This document shows, in pieces, positions 1 through 9,491 of a stretch of DNA of 23,240 bases; the first letter of the stretch is position 1; every line of letters begins with the position of its first letter. A model generated the notes under the pieces. The model made no database searches, was not told where the DNA came from, and saw only the letters and a list, made by a program, of their open reading frames with translations. Source of the stretch: Spongospora subterranea (lineage: Eukaryota; Endomyxa; Phytomyxea; Plasmodiophorida; Plasmodiophoridae); the NCBI GenBank assembly GCA_900404475.1, contig OUQQ01000300.1, forward strand, positions 1 through 23,240, given 5' to 3'. A program made the position numbers and the translations under genes.

Positions 1-138
1 GACAACATACGCAAAGAGGGTGCTCGTGCGCTTCGGAATGACGGATTGCAGCCCAGCACCGGCGCCGTACTCGCCAACGAAAACTGTGAACACCGACGGC
101 CAACAAGACGAACCCGCGAGGCGGTAAACTTGGAATGA
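1..138 (+). CDS. Possible 3' end of an upstream gene (partial)
   Basis: Frame 1 is open from the first base to a TGA at 136-138 (45 codons). The predicted tail is rich in Arg, Glu and Ala and ends in the residues REAVNLE. The stretch is clearly GC-richer than the DNA just downstream, which fits coding sequence, but no family is recognisable. An open frame of this length in GC-rich DNA could also arise by chance, so this is only a candidate C-terminus. Its 5' part would lie outside the window. Confidence 0.25.
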   Translation, partial: DNIRKEGARALRNDGLQPSTGAVLANENCEHRRPTRRTREAVNLE

Positions 139-163
139 CCAATGGGTCGATGGGTCGATGACA

Positions 164-209
164 GTGGGGTGAGTGACCCCCTCCTAGTGGGGTGAGTGAC
201 CCCCTCCTA
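164..209. repeat. 23-bp direct tandem repeat, two copies
   Basis: Two identical, directly adjacent 23-bp units lie at 164-186 and 187-209. Each contains GGGGT-GAGTG-ACCCC, an inverted repeat with 5-bp arms and a 5-nt spacer. Just upstream a short GGGTCGAT motif is also doubled (about 143-159). The array lies about 160 bp before the proposed TTLL start codon, so it may be part of that promoter, or it may simply be a small replication-slippage repeat. Confidence 0.85.
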
Positions 210-371
210 AGTGGTACTGTCGATATATCCGACTGACAAGTGCCAACGACTCCCTTTCCTCTATGACATATTCCCTAATCCTCTACCTAGGTAGTTCTCC
301 CAATCCATTATCGGTCACAGGTTGATTCATTCTGCACATGGTGTTGAGGGGAGTCCCTGATCTGCCTGTTT

Positions 372-1901
372 ATGCCAACCGCTAGGATTGGGGATAATGT
401 CCATCCGATATTAGGGCAGCTGCTTCAACAGCGAGGTTTTCGCCTCGCATGTGAAACACACGATCTTATCTGATGGTACTAATTCAGGATGGGAAATTGC
501 ATCTGGTAAATGCCAGGATTGGCAGTTAAATTGGCAGCACAGCCGCTTTCCAATTTTACAATATGCCGATTGTCGCGGAGAGCAGCTCCTAAACCGCTTT
601 CGAAATGCGCATGGAATAACAAGGAAGGTTGGAAGAGTTTTGAAGAAACCTGTCCATGAATAAAGTGTTAATCTGTTAGGATTGTTTAGCAAGGCATCTT
701 CGACGTATGAAGAGCACATATGGGAATATCTATAGCTTCAGTCCCTGTACGTATATAATGCCCAGAGAGCGCCATCAATTGGTACTTCAGCTGACTGATC
801 CTCGTGTAAGGGTTTGCTGCTCCAACCCTACGACGCCGCCATGTTTTGAATTGAAATTGCTTGCTGGCAGATATGGATCGTGAAACCCTGCGCCTCCAGC
901 CAAGGCAGAGATATATATGTGTGTTGCAGTGCAGATCTGAAATCCCAAGACCTCTCTAGAGTGTCGTGTATAGTCCAGGAATATATCCCTCATCCAATGC
1001 TCGTATCTGGATATAAATTCGATCTTCGCCTTTACGTCCTGGTCAGGTCCTTTCAGCCATTGCGCCTGTATTTATATAGGCGTGGGCTCACCAGATTCTC
1101 GTCAGAAAGGTGTTGCTGAGCTAGGTTCATTATCTTTATGTTGAAATATGGGTTAGATACAGCCTAGATATATCCTCCTTGGGGAATGTTTATAGCCATT
1201 TGACCAACAGCTCCATAAACAAGCACAGTCCATCATTGGGTCAGGATAAGGATGGAATAGGCATTGGATGTAAATGGACTGCGGCGCGCCTCTATCTTCA
1301 TCTAGCTCAGTCTGGGTTTGATGTTGACCGTCTAAAACGTAGGTCGGTCATCACCAATTCTAACGTCGGCTCTCTTAACTGAATCATTTCTTATCAGGAT
1401 TCGCCATTTGATTATTCTGACATTTGCCAGCATTTGCCAGGAAGTGGATCCGAATCCACACTGCTTTGAGCTATTTGGCGTTGACATTCTTATTGATAAT
1501 CGAGCAAAACCGTATGTGATCCTCCTTCCTATTTCGATTATGAACTGACCGTTTTCTTATCAGCTGGCTAATCGAAGTCAACTCATCTCCCGCTTTGGCG
1601 GTATCTTGTGAGGAAGATCAACAAGTCAAAATAGTACGAGCATGTCTGTGTTCAGATAAGTCACATACTAATGTTTTATTTTTTTCAGCCGATGTTGAAC
1701 GATTTGTTTGATTCGATTGGTTTTACACATCCCGTGTTGACTGGACAGCGATCAAACGAATTTGATCAAATTTTTCCTATACCGAACTTGTCTACGGCTA
1801 ATGGCTCGAAGAATAAAGCTAATATGTCATCGAAGTCGTGCGTTGATGCCGTAAGGAAAGACATTAAGAAAACTCGAAACATGAATAAGTTGGGCGAGTG
1901 A
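372..1901 (+). CDS. TTLL2-like tubulin tyrosine ligase-like protein (probable tubulin polyglutamylase)
   Basis: ATP-grasp ligase of the tubulin tyrosine ligase-like family. These enzymes add glutamate (or glycine) chains to tubulin tails, mainly in axonemes. Eight exons join in frame to 381 aa: 372-435, 488-627, 680-805, 871-1109, 1163-1342, 1398-1511, 1564-1633, 1689-1901. Family motifs appear in order: ITRKD, then YIMPRERHQL, IVKPCASSQGR (nucleotide-binding lysine), GYKFDLRLYVLV, YSHLTNSSINK, CKWT, CFELFGVDILID and KPWLIEVNSSPAL (metal-binding E and N). The motif order, the HLRRMKSTYG segment and the tail with FDQIFPIPN resemble TTLL2. Most introns are 52-55 nt and one is 65; a TACTAAT is visible in the first and last. 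The ATG at 372 is chosen because it opens directly into the conserved N-terminal segment. Exon edges were inferred by eye from homology and phase. Polyglutamylation is inferred from family membership, not shown. Confidence 0.88.
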
Positions 1902-2070
1902 AGTCCATCGAATTCATGAGTTCACCCGTATATATATATATATACAAAATAAACGGAACCGTTGAAAATCGTCAAGATTGCATCGGAGTGTACTCGGCGA
2001 TTTGTAATATCAGGTTTAGATATTTACAGAATATCAGTCCCCTTATCTGCAAGTTCAAAGTTCGTGTTCG

Positions 2071-2729
2071 ATGCTGTCGCACACATTCCATTCGACTGTG
2101 GAATTCAGAGGGCGAAGGCATTACCGAGTAGATGGCGAAGCGGACAGATGGAACTTTTTGATGCATCATGATTCCTCGTCAAACATTTCAGAGGTCGGCG
2201 CGGGACTTATTGTTCATCTCAATGATGGACTAAATTTTCATACAGTTTGTCGCACCCCAAGGAATGAACGTGACGAAGTTCCAAAAAGGTTTCTATCGTC
2301 GAGCGGCAGAGAAGATCTGGCCGAACAAAAAGAATGAGGTTTACAAACTACAGGAGGTTGGCGTTTGTCAGGTCTTTTTTCGTAATCAAACTGAATTATG
2401 AGTAGGACATGGAGAAGAAACGACACCTGATTGAAGAGCAACGGAAGAAGCGGACAGAACAACTTGAAAAACATGGAAATCCTATTTTAGGTACATGCTC
2501 AACTATCAAAGCCCAAAGCAAAAAAACATATTATTCGTCGGAGCAAGTACACGACTCCTCAATTTACAGGTTTATCAATACTGGAAGACAAAAGAAGCGG
2601 CACGAAAATCGTAATGTTAAACAATGCTCAAGTTTGATCGGATATGGACGGAAAGATATTCCATCAAGAGGTGTTTTAGATAACTTCATTGGTCATGGTT
2701 ATGTCAAGCGAGCAGCTGTTCAGGGATAA
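2071..2729 (+). CDS. Unrecognised small basic protein with a charged helical segment
   Basis: Three exons (2071-2193, 2246-2356, 2406-2729) join in phase 0 to 185 aa. The introns are 52 and 49 nt, and the first has a GACTAAAT branch-like site. The middle of the protein (about residues 50-105) is a charged helix: KLQEDMEKKRHL, then EEQRKKRTEQLEKHG, where the splice rejoins a continuous heptad-like run. The tail is basic and ends in GHGYVKRAAVQG. I do not recognise the family. It lies 170 bp downstream of the TTLL stop on the same strand, so these exons could instead be a long alternative 3' extension of that gene, although the TTLL2-like tail before 1901 looks complete. The start codon is the least certain point, because the frame is also open 33 bp upstream of it (from 2038). 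Confidence 0.55.
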
Positions 2730-3078
2730 TACAGCGAAGGGATATTATATCATATACGTTAATTTTGATGACGCGTTATTCCCAGCGTAGGTCTGCTTTA
2801 ACTACACAGTTATACTGTATTTATCTCAAATTGCACTCCATTTTGTTGATAAACAATCCGAATATCATAGACGCGCAATGTGTAATCTTGCTGTGGCACC
2901 CAACACATTTTGATCAACAAGAATCTACCAAAAAGAGAGCTAGACAGGCAGCGTCTAAGATGATGGCGAAATCAAGGGCTAATACATTTTTTTAACCCCC
3001 CAGGACAGGAAAACAGATGCATATTGGTATTAATTAATAGTATAAAGATTAGGACAACGAAACTGAGACCTTTTCTTG
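2730..3078. other. Intergenic, convergent 3' regions
   Basis: AT-rich stretch between the stop of the small + strand gene and the stop of the - strand gene. A 76-codon open frame (2765-2995, +) ends in a Lys/Arg/Ala-rich piece, but it has no convincing splice link to the upstream gene and no recognisable motif. I see no RNA gene or repeat. Confidence 0.5.
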
Positions 3079-4126
3079 CTACCTCGATGAGCGAAGATAG
3101 GTTAACTGCAATCGAGACATTTCGCTTGGATGTCCACTATCTGGTTTGCCCTTTGCCAAAGATATTTCACGATTTGCAGCATCCCTTTCAGAGCTGCACA
3201 GCGAATACCACAACTTTCCTGACGATTTCTCCCATTGCCTGATATCCCGCATTGAATGCTGTCTAGGAATATACTGAGGCACTGACTTAAATCTGCTGTT
3301 GTGTGCTGACAACAATTCCGCTATATCTTCTATGTTTTCTTTCCCAAGTCTTTTTTTGGTAAGGGTACCAGAAGATAGCTTAGCTTTGGGTGGCTTCGTG
3401 ACTTGGTCATTTGAAGCAGAATCACGCGTTTTGCTTTGTTTCGTGACGTTATTATTAGTTTGAAGGGCAGTTGTAGACGGCTGGCAAAATAAAACATCCG
3501 CCTTTCTACGAATGGGAGGTCTCGGAAACTCTATTGTTCGTCTGTTGCTGGATTTATGCTTGGAGACTTTCTCTGGGGATAAAGCAAAACCAGAGCTTGC
3601 GAGCTTCCGTGTTTTAACTTTGTCTTTATGATCTTCACGAACCTTTCTATTATGTCGCGCTAACATTTCTTCGATAGTATCTGAGCCGATGGCGGGAACG
3701 CTTTGAGATGGCAAAGCAAGCTCGTGCGCACTAGACACACCAGACCCCATTGGAGTTTCATGACCTGTATGATGCCTTTGAAACCACTGATCTGTATAGG
3801 GATTTTGGACAGTGCCAAGGGAGAGGTTCCTTTGCATTTCTAAAACTAAATCTACATATTGAGGGGCCTCAAACCTGAAAATTTACATTATTAGCCATTG
3901 AGAAAGAATGCAAACAAAGCATAATAAATGAAGCACTGGATATAAACGAAAATAACTGATCATTAAAAATTAATTCAACACATTTGTACTCGAAACGGGG
4001 ATCGATTTCAAATTCCGCGCCATCAGAAAAATCATTGTCTATCTCCGGTAGCTCATATTGGTCAAAAAGGTGCTCCGCTATCTGAACTGATAATGATATG
4101 TCCTGGCTTGTCGTGTCTCCATCCAT
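3079..4126 (-). CDS. Unrecognised 310-aa basic protein with a duplicated HN motif and a WEK-SGK-ER-AN region
   Basis: Two exons on the minus strand (4126-3990 and 3874-3079), joined across a 115-nt intron (donor GTACAA, acceptor TTTTCAG), give 310 aa. The first exon is acidic (LPEIDNDFSDG). The rest is basic and low in hydrophobics, so probably largely disordered and soluble. Two related segments, TIEEMLARHN (about residue 112) and DIAELLSAHN (about 229), suggest a duplicated short motif. The C-terminus carries YIPRQHSMRDIRQWEKSSGK followed by SSERDAANREI, which looks like a conserved domain, but I cannot name it. The first ATG consistent with the frame is at 4126; upstream the frame continues without an ATG. 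No function is claimed. Its position near a TTLL gene makes a flagellar role conceivable only. Confidence 0.7.
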
Positions 4127-4874
4127 CCATCCACGACACTGCCGTCGCCCGGTCAATGGATGATGTTGTGTATTGAGGGTCAGGTGATTTTCCGGTAAAA
4201 GGATTTACCGACGCGCACAGGCCACAGCAGATGATAATTAGTGCACTCAAAGATCACCACTGTCCCTATTGTACACTGGAAGGCCACACCAGTCACTGGC
4301 ACCAGTCACTGCCACGCCCATCTGTCTCAATTGCTTTCAACCTGACCATCATTCGTTATTGCAAAACAAGTTGTATTGATTGCGGTTTGAATGTTTCGAA
4401 TTAGTTATTGCTTCTGGGCGAAACTGTTATGAGCTAGAAAGCACGGGTTTTCAGCGAAATCGCGAAATTGTAGGCGAATTTGCTGGATGAAACAATATCT
4501 TTGCTGAATTCAACGCCAATAAACCGTTGTTTGCAATTGATAAAAGTGTAGAGTGCGCCATGTGCGGAAATATATTGTGGGCATGTTGATTCATAATCGC
4601 CACGACTTGTTGGCGTATCTCTGAGATCAAGCATTGGATTCAGATTTTATTGAACATCAAGGGCATGACAAAAGGTAGAGTGAATAAAACCTGATTGGAG
4701 CAGATCTTAAAGAATTCCGGCATTGGGATATCATATCCAGTATGGTTTTAAATGCCGATATGCAAAACTGATTGAGGATTAGCCTTAAAGAGGATCATAT
4801 CATACGGCCTTTGTACTTACACTACAGCACTCTCTTCACTCCTTTCATTGGTTATTACCGACAATTCACCCAAC
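4127..4874. other. Divergent intergenic/promoter region
   Basis: About 750 bp between two divergently transcribed genes. It holds a 13-bp tandem duplication at 4287-4312 and an ATTGG (inverted CCAAT) at about 4847, some 25 bp before the GTPase ATG. Two stretches, about 4690-4745 and 4770-4810, share CTGATTG, CTTAAAGA and a CATATC-type core and may be a diverged direct repeat. A 66-codon open frame on the minus strand (4434-4634) lacks any recognisable feature and is not called. Confidence 0.5.
4287..4312. repeat. 13-bp tandem duplication
   Basis: CACCAGTCACTGG at 4287-4299 is followed at once by CACCAGTCACTGC at 4300-4312, a near-perfect head-to-tail duplication in the promoter region. It is small and may be slippage. 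Confidence 0.8.
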
Positions 4875-7800
4875 ATGACCTCTATCGCCCCATTTGCTCC
4901 AACAGCAATGGAAATCGAAGAAAGGCGCTTGTTTTCGGACATAATCTCGATTCTTAGATCGCACTCGATTCCAGCGAGTTCAATTCCAACCTTGTGTTTG
5001 GTTGGCGTCCAGTCGCATGGGTACTAAGAGTTGGCCATTGTCTATACTTGTCGGATGTTTAAGTTTTTGTTTATTTCGATTCTTTAGGAAGTCGTCATTA
5101 GTTGAATTCTTCGTGGGTATTCCTTTGACTTTCATCAGAGAAGACACCGGCACAAGGTGTCCAACAAAATTTTATCTGCAATTTGAGGCAGATGCCAAAG
5201 TACCTCAATGTCAAATTGTTAAAGTCCCCAGAGATATTTCCCGTTTATACCCAAACATCACTGCCATTAATCCACTTAATGTTGCGTATAAGGTAAAGTC
5301 CAAACCTCATTTTACTTTTTCTCTCATTGTTTCTGCAGGAGCTGCCAAACTCGCTTGCGAAAATTATGCTGGATCTTGAAACACATACCGATTCGGGGTT
5401 CTCCGACGATGCCGTCGAAGTGCATGTAATTAGTGACTTATGTCCAAATTTGATCTTCATCGATCTTCCCGGAATCGTGTCTCCCATAGATCCTCGCTGC
5501 GAGACTATCGCTTCTATTGTTCGTGATCATCTACAGATGCCGAACATCATACCAATTATGGTTGTGAAAGCATCCGAAGACCTTGCAACTGGTATCGGCA
5601 CCAGCTGTGAAGTTCTGAATATAACTGACGATCGGTCATGTAGGTCTGTTATATACCTTCATTCGCGACAATGCACCGAAAGGTTGGAAAGAAACGTCTC
5701 TTTTTGTAGCTACGCATTTTGATGCCAATCTTCCGAAAAATGGCGAAGCGCTTTCACAAAAATTAGAAGCGCACTGCTGCGATCCGGAAAATCCTAAATC
5801 TAAGCGGGTGCTCAACAAATATTTCGTGTCCTGTAATCCTCCACCTATTATAGATCGGGCTTCTCTAATGCTTAAGCAATATTCATATCTGGTGGACAGA
5901 ATTCGTAATCTTGAAAGGCTCGAGGGATCAATGATCGATGGCTGCCTGAAAGATGTCAGATCGAGTACAAAGCCAGATTTTGACATGGACTATTGGCGGC
6001 AGTTTTTAGGACTTGGCAATGCGAAAGCAGCAATCAAACGTCAGTGGTATAAGAGCTATAATGAACAGTTTGCAGCTGTAAAAAAGTCTTTGGAGGATAA
6101 GCGGCAACACACCCAATCTGAAATTTCACGGCTTCGAATCAAAACGCAGACACTGCAACCAAAAGTCATTCGGGCTCAAGTGCTTGATCTAGCAATGAAA
6201 TTCACAGAACTAATCAAGTTGACCGCTGAACAAAATCCAGACGTCTGGGGAACTGCACTTGGACATGAAACTAGTGGATTATCGTTTGATGAAGAAGATA
6301 CCGAATACCAAACCAATGCGGTTCCAGTTTTNAGGATAAGCGGCAACACACCCAATCTGAAATTTCACGGCTTCGAATCAAAACGCAGACACTGCAACCA
6401 AAAGTCATTCGGGCTCAAGTGCTTAATCTAGCAATGAAATTCACAGAACTAATCAAGTTGACCGCTGAACAAAATCCAGACGTCTGGGGAACTGCACTTG
6501 GACATGAAACTAGTGGATTATCGTTTGATGAAGAAGATACCGAATACCAAACCAATGCGGTTCCAGTTTTTAGCTGGGATCATCAACTGTCGCAGTCAAA
6601 CGTTTTCCGTTTATCTGATTCAGACCCTGGATGGCAAGATGAACTAAATGTTAAGCTTCTTGGCAGTGCTCAAGTTCGCAGGCTGTTTAAAGTAAATCGT
6701 GCAGCATTATGTACATATGAGGTGCCCAGCATTGACAGTAGCCTGTGGATGAACAACATATGCAACTCGACCAAAGATTCGAATCAACCATCATGGGACC
6801 GTTCTGTCCATCGAACTGCGAACTGGTGAGCGACATCCAAGCTTTCTTCTATGAGTTAAGTTGCATTTTTAGGTGCATGCGAGACTTAATGGGTCCTTCC
6901 ATTAATTATGTCGTCTCACGAACTCATCATATATATACCCGCATAGGAAAGATGGTTCTGGCTGAGTTGAAGTCTCAGTCTGTAGATAACATGTTCGAAA
7001 AGCTTTTGGACCAAATATACGGTAAAAATCGTAGATGCAAGGCGAGTTGTTGAGCAACCTCTAACTGTAAAGTAGAATCGTATTGTGACTACATCACTAA
7101 ACAAGTCCAGAGAACTAAAGATGCAGCCGTACATATGTTATTTGCGAAATCGGCCTTCCTCAATCTGGTCGGTTCCATCTTCTTGTCAAATTTGTGGTTT
7201 TTTTTATGGTGCTTCATCCAGCTGTTATGTTCTTTGATTATCCGCAATTCGTTTTTAATAATTTTAAAACATGTTTCATACCGTAACGATTGTTGTTTAC
7301 ACGTATATTTTCCCAGAGCATCGCAAGAAGTATTGCGTCATTTTTCAACTGGAATGAAGGTGCTTTGGATGAACGTGAGCTGGAACATAGCAAGATGTAT
7401 TACCGACAGGATGCAATTCGCTCAGAATGTATATATCGACAACCCGAAGAGCGGGAGCCGGCCGGCCAAACCAGGGACACATCAGAACCGGAGAATAATG
7501 ACGATTTTCAACGTCGTTTGCGGCTGATGCTTCCTGTTCCTCAACCAATTCAGTGGCCTACCAGTACAACACCTGATGACGAATCCATTCAAGCCACTCG
7601 CGATATTACAGAGAAGTGCATCATGTTTCAGCTACTGTTGAGTGTGCACGATCTAGAAAGGTATCAGCATTATCACTATTGTCAAAAAACGCTCAATTTT
7701 GCATAATTCAGCCTGATCGTGAACAATATTGAAAAGCCGATTGAGAACTCTATGTTTACTGGTCATCAGTCTGAATCAATGGCAACCTTCATCAATCGCA

Positions 7801-8006
7801 TAATATGTCAAGATGATAGTTATCTGCTTGATAGCCTCAACGTCGATGTCGCTCATACCGAGCAGGAAATTGTAGATTTGGAGGCATATTTAGAGTTGAT
7901 CGACAAGGACATTGTGGCAATTGGGCACAAGCGCGATTCTCTCAAAGATCTTTATGAATCCAAACGACGAATCAATTCGTCTACGTCAAACAAGCGCAGC
8001 TTTTAG
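4875..8006 (+). CDS. Dynamin-like large GTPase (assembly duplication inside)
   Basis: Dynamin-superfamily GTPases polymerise on membranes and use GTP to remodel them. Exons: 4875-5020, 5088-5292, 5339-5591, 5644-6691 (interrupted), 6742-7021, 7076-7167, 7317-7660, 7712-8006. If one copy of the duplicated 239-nt block (6094-6332) is dropped, the exons sum to 808 codons, a clean frame. G1 is GVQSHGKSSLVE, split by intron 1. G2 lies in TGTRCPT and G3 is DLPG. The G4 position reads ATHFD rather than the usual TKxD. A long helical middle and a C-terminal segment (from SLIVNNIEKPI to IGHKRDSLKDL) look like stalk and GTPase-effector helices. No PH or Pro-rich domain is seen. The sixth intron is uncertain: a donor at 7168 removes 149 nt, while a donor at 7273 would keep 35 mostly hydrophobic residues. 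The subfamily (vesicle scission, Mx-like or other) is not resolved. Confidence 0.85.
6094..6570. repeat. 238-bp direct duplication around an N (probable assembly artefact)
   Basis: Bases 6094-6331 recur at 6333-6570, separated by the only N in the window (6332). I see one mismatch, TGCTTGATC against TGCTTAATC. The offset of 239 nt is not a multiple of 3, so the duplication breaks the GTPase frame, and removing one copy restores it. This is the signature of two contigs with unmerged overlapping ends, the mismatch being an allele or a read error. Confidence 0.93.
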
Positions 8007-8200
8007 CATGAATAAATTTTGTTGCTTATAGGACGTTGGACAGATCATGACCATGTTTGACTCAACCATAGACTACCAGACTACCCATAGTGTACGTGGG
8101 TCTATGTTATGTACACCCCTGAATGGTCCGGTGTGGGTTGACCTCCCACCTCCCTACCCCTCTAGAGTGCCATAGTCCGTTATTGATCCCATTCTGTGTC

Positions 8201-9444
8201 ATGTCCAATATTAAGAGGAAAGGTCGAGAATATCGCCCTGGACAGAAGCCGGCCTGGCTTGATGAACAACAGCGAGACGACGAAACCATCCGACAGGACC
8301 ACGATAATGTCAAAAAAACCAGCAGCAAAGCTGCTAAGAACAAGATTTTGGTCCGGGTCCAGGAATCGTTTGTGGAAAACGATGGAAATCATGTGCCTGC
8401 AGCAGCGGTAGTACGAGTGGCGACAATTGAAACCGATGGGTTAGAGATACCTGAGGCAGCAGTTGAACTTGATGAAGAGGAAGAGGCTGAGGAAAGAAGA
8501 CGGAGATACAGGTCGAAAATGGCCATCGCAGTCGATGATGCGATGGCCGAAACGCTGGAGGAAGTGGAGGAGGCTGAGGAAGAAGAGGAGGAAGTGGAGA
8601 CAGAAGAGGAAGAAGAGTCAGAGGAAGATGACCAGGATTACGGAAAGATGTTGATTAAACCAGTTTTCGTATCGAAAGAGCAAAGGAAAACGGTCGACGA
8701 TCGCTCAACGATTTTAGCGCAAGAAGAAGAACAAAGGAAGCTGCGAGAGGAATCGAAAGCCGAAAGAAAAATTGAGGCAAATGCGAAACTAATTGAAGCA
8801 ATCGAAAGGGGCGAAATGGAGCGCGAATTGGCTGTGAAATCTGCATTGGCTGAAATGCCAGATGACACCGATATACCAAATGATGCTGTCGAAATCGAAA
8901 AATGGCGCTTACGGGAAATGGTTCGTGTGCTACGAGATAGGCAAGAGCGTGCCAACGCAGCTGAAGAACTCGCCGAGACGGAACGCCGACGTCTTCTCTC
9001 TGATCAAGAGATTATATCCAATATGAAAGGGTCAGTTGAAGCAGCACCGCAGAAAGGAAAAATCAAATTTCTGCAACGATATCACCATAAAGGTGTATTC
9101 TTTCAAGATAAAGTCGATCCTGAGCTATTGCAGCGTGACTATACTGTTGCCACTGGTCTTGATGCCGAAATCGATCGATCTCTTCTTCCCAAAGTTTTAC
9201 AAGTCAAGAATTTCGGTCTTGCAAGCCGTACTAAATGTAGGTGTTCACCTTTGGCAGCAGCAGTAATAGCATTGCTAATACGTGTTCGTTAGACACACAC
9301 TTAACCGACCAGGACACTTCCAGAGATGATCCTTGGTCAGCGTCGACTGTTTCGGCACCGAAAGGGTATGGCAAACAAAGAAGGGCTGATGACGTGCAAT
9401 CCTCAAACAACAAGCGATATCGCACAGATAGTAATACAAGCTAA
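8201..9444 (+). CDS. MFAP1: MFAP1 (microfibril-associated protein 1-like) spliceosome component
   Basis: Despite its historical name, MFAP1 is a nuclear spliceosomal B-complex protein. Two exons (8201-9236 and 9293-9444, 56-nt intron) give 395 aa. The N-terminus is basic (KRKGREYRPGQKPAWLDEQ). The middle is highly acidic with long Glu runs, then a charged helix (EEEQRKLREESKAERKIEAN). The conserved C-terminus has KIKFLQRYHHKGVFF, LPKVLQVKNFG and, across the splice junction, SRTKYTHLTDQDTS, exactly as in animal MFAP1. This junction fixes the intron. The ATG at 8201 is preferred over an in-frame one at 8123, whose extension looks non-coding. The gene starts 195 bp after the GTPase stop and converges with the next gene, leaving 47 bp between the stops. 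Confidence 0.95.
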
Positions 9445-9491
9445 TATTGAAGGTAATTGATGACAACCGAATATCTTTAGTTTAATGAGGT

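Noticed and set aside
1921..1945. TA-rich microsatellite (TATATATATATATATA)
   Set aside because: Too short and common in AT-rich 3' regions to be meaningful.
2765..2995. 76-codon open frame on the plus strand
   Set aside because: AT-rich, no family resemblance and no in-phase junction to the upstream exons.
4434..4634. 66-codon open frame on the minus strand
   Set aside because: No recognisable motif or splice partner; it lies in a divergent promoter region and is short enough to occur by chance.
5592..5722. Apparent frameshift after the ATG/DLATG region of the GTPase
   Set aside because: A 52-nt intron (5592-5643, GTATCG to TGTAG) removes it and joins DLATG to LLYTFIRDN in frame.
6338..6431. 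Read-through of the first duplicated copy into a novel C-terminus
   Set aside because: It only translates the duplicated copy in a wrong frame after the N, so it is an assembly product.
8638..8955. 105-codon open frame on the minus strand within MFAP1
   Set aside because: Antisense shadow of a Glu/Lys-rich coding region, giving an artificial Ser/Leu/Phe-rich translation.
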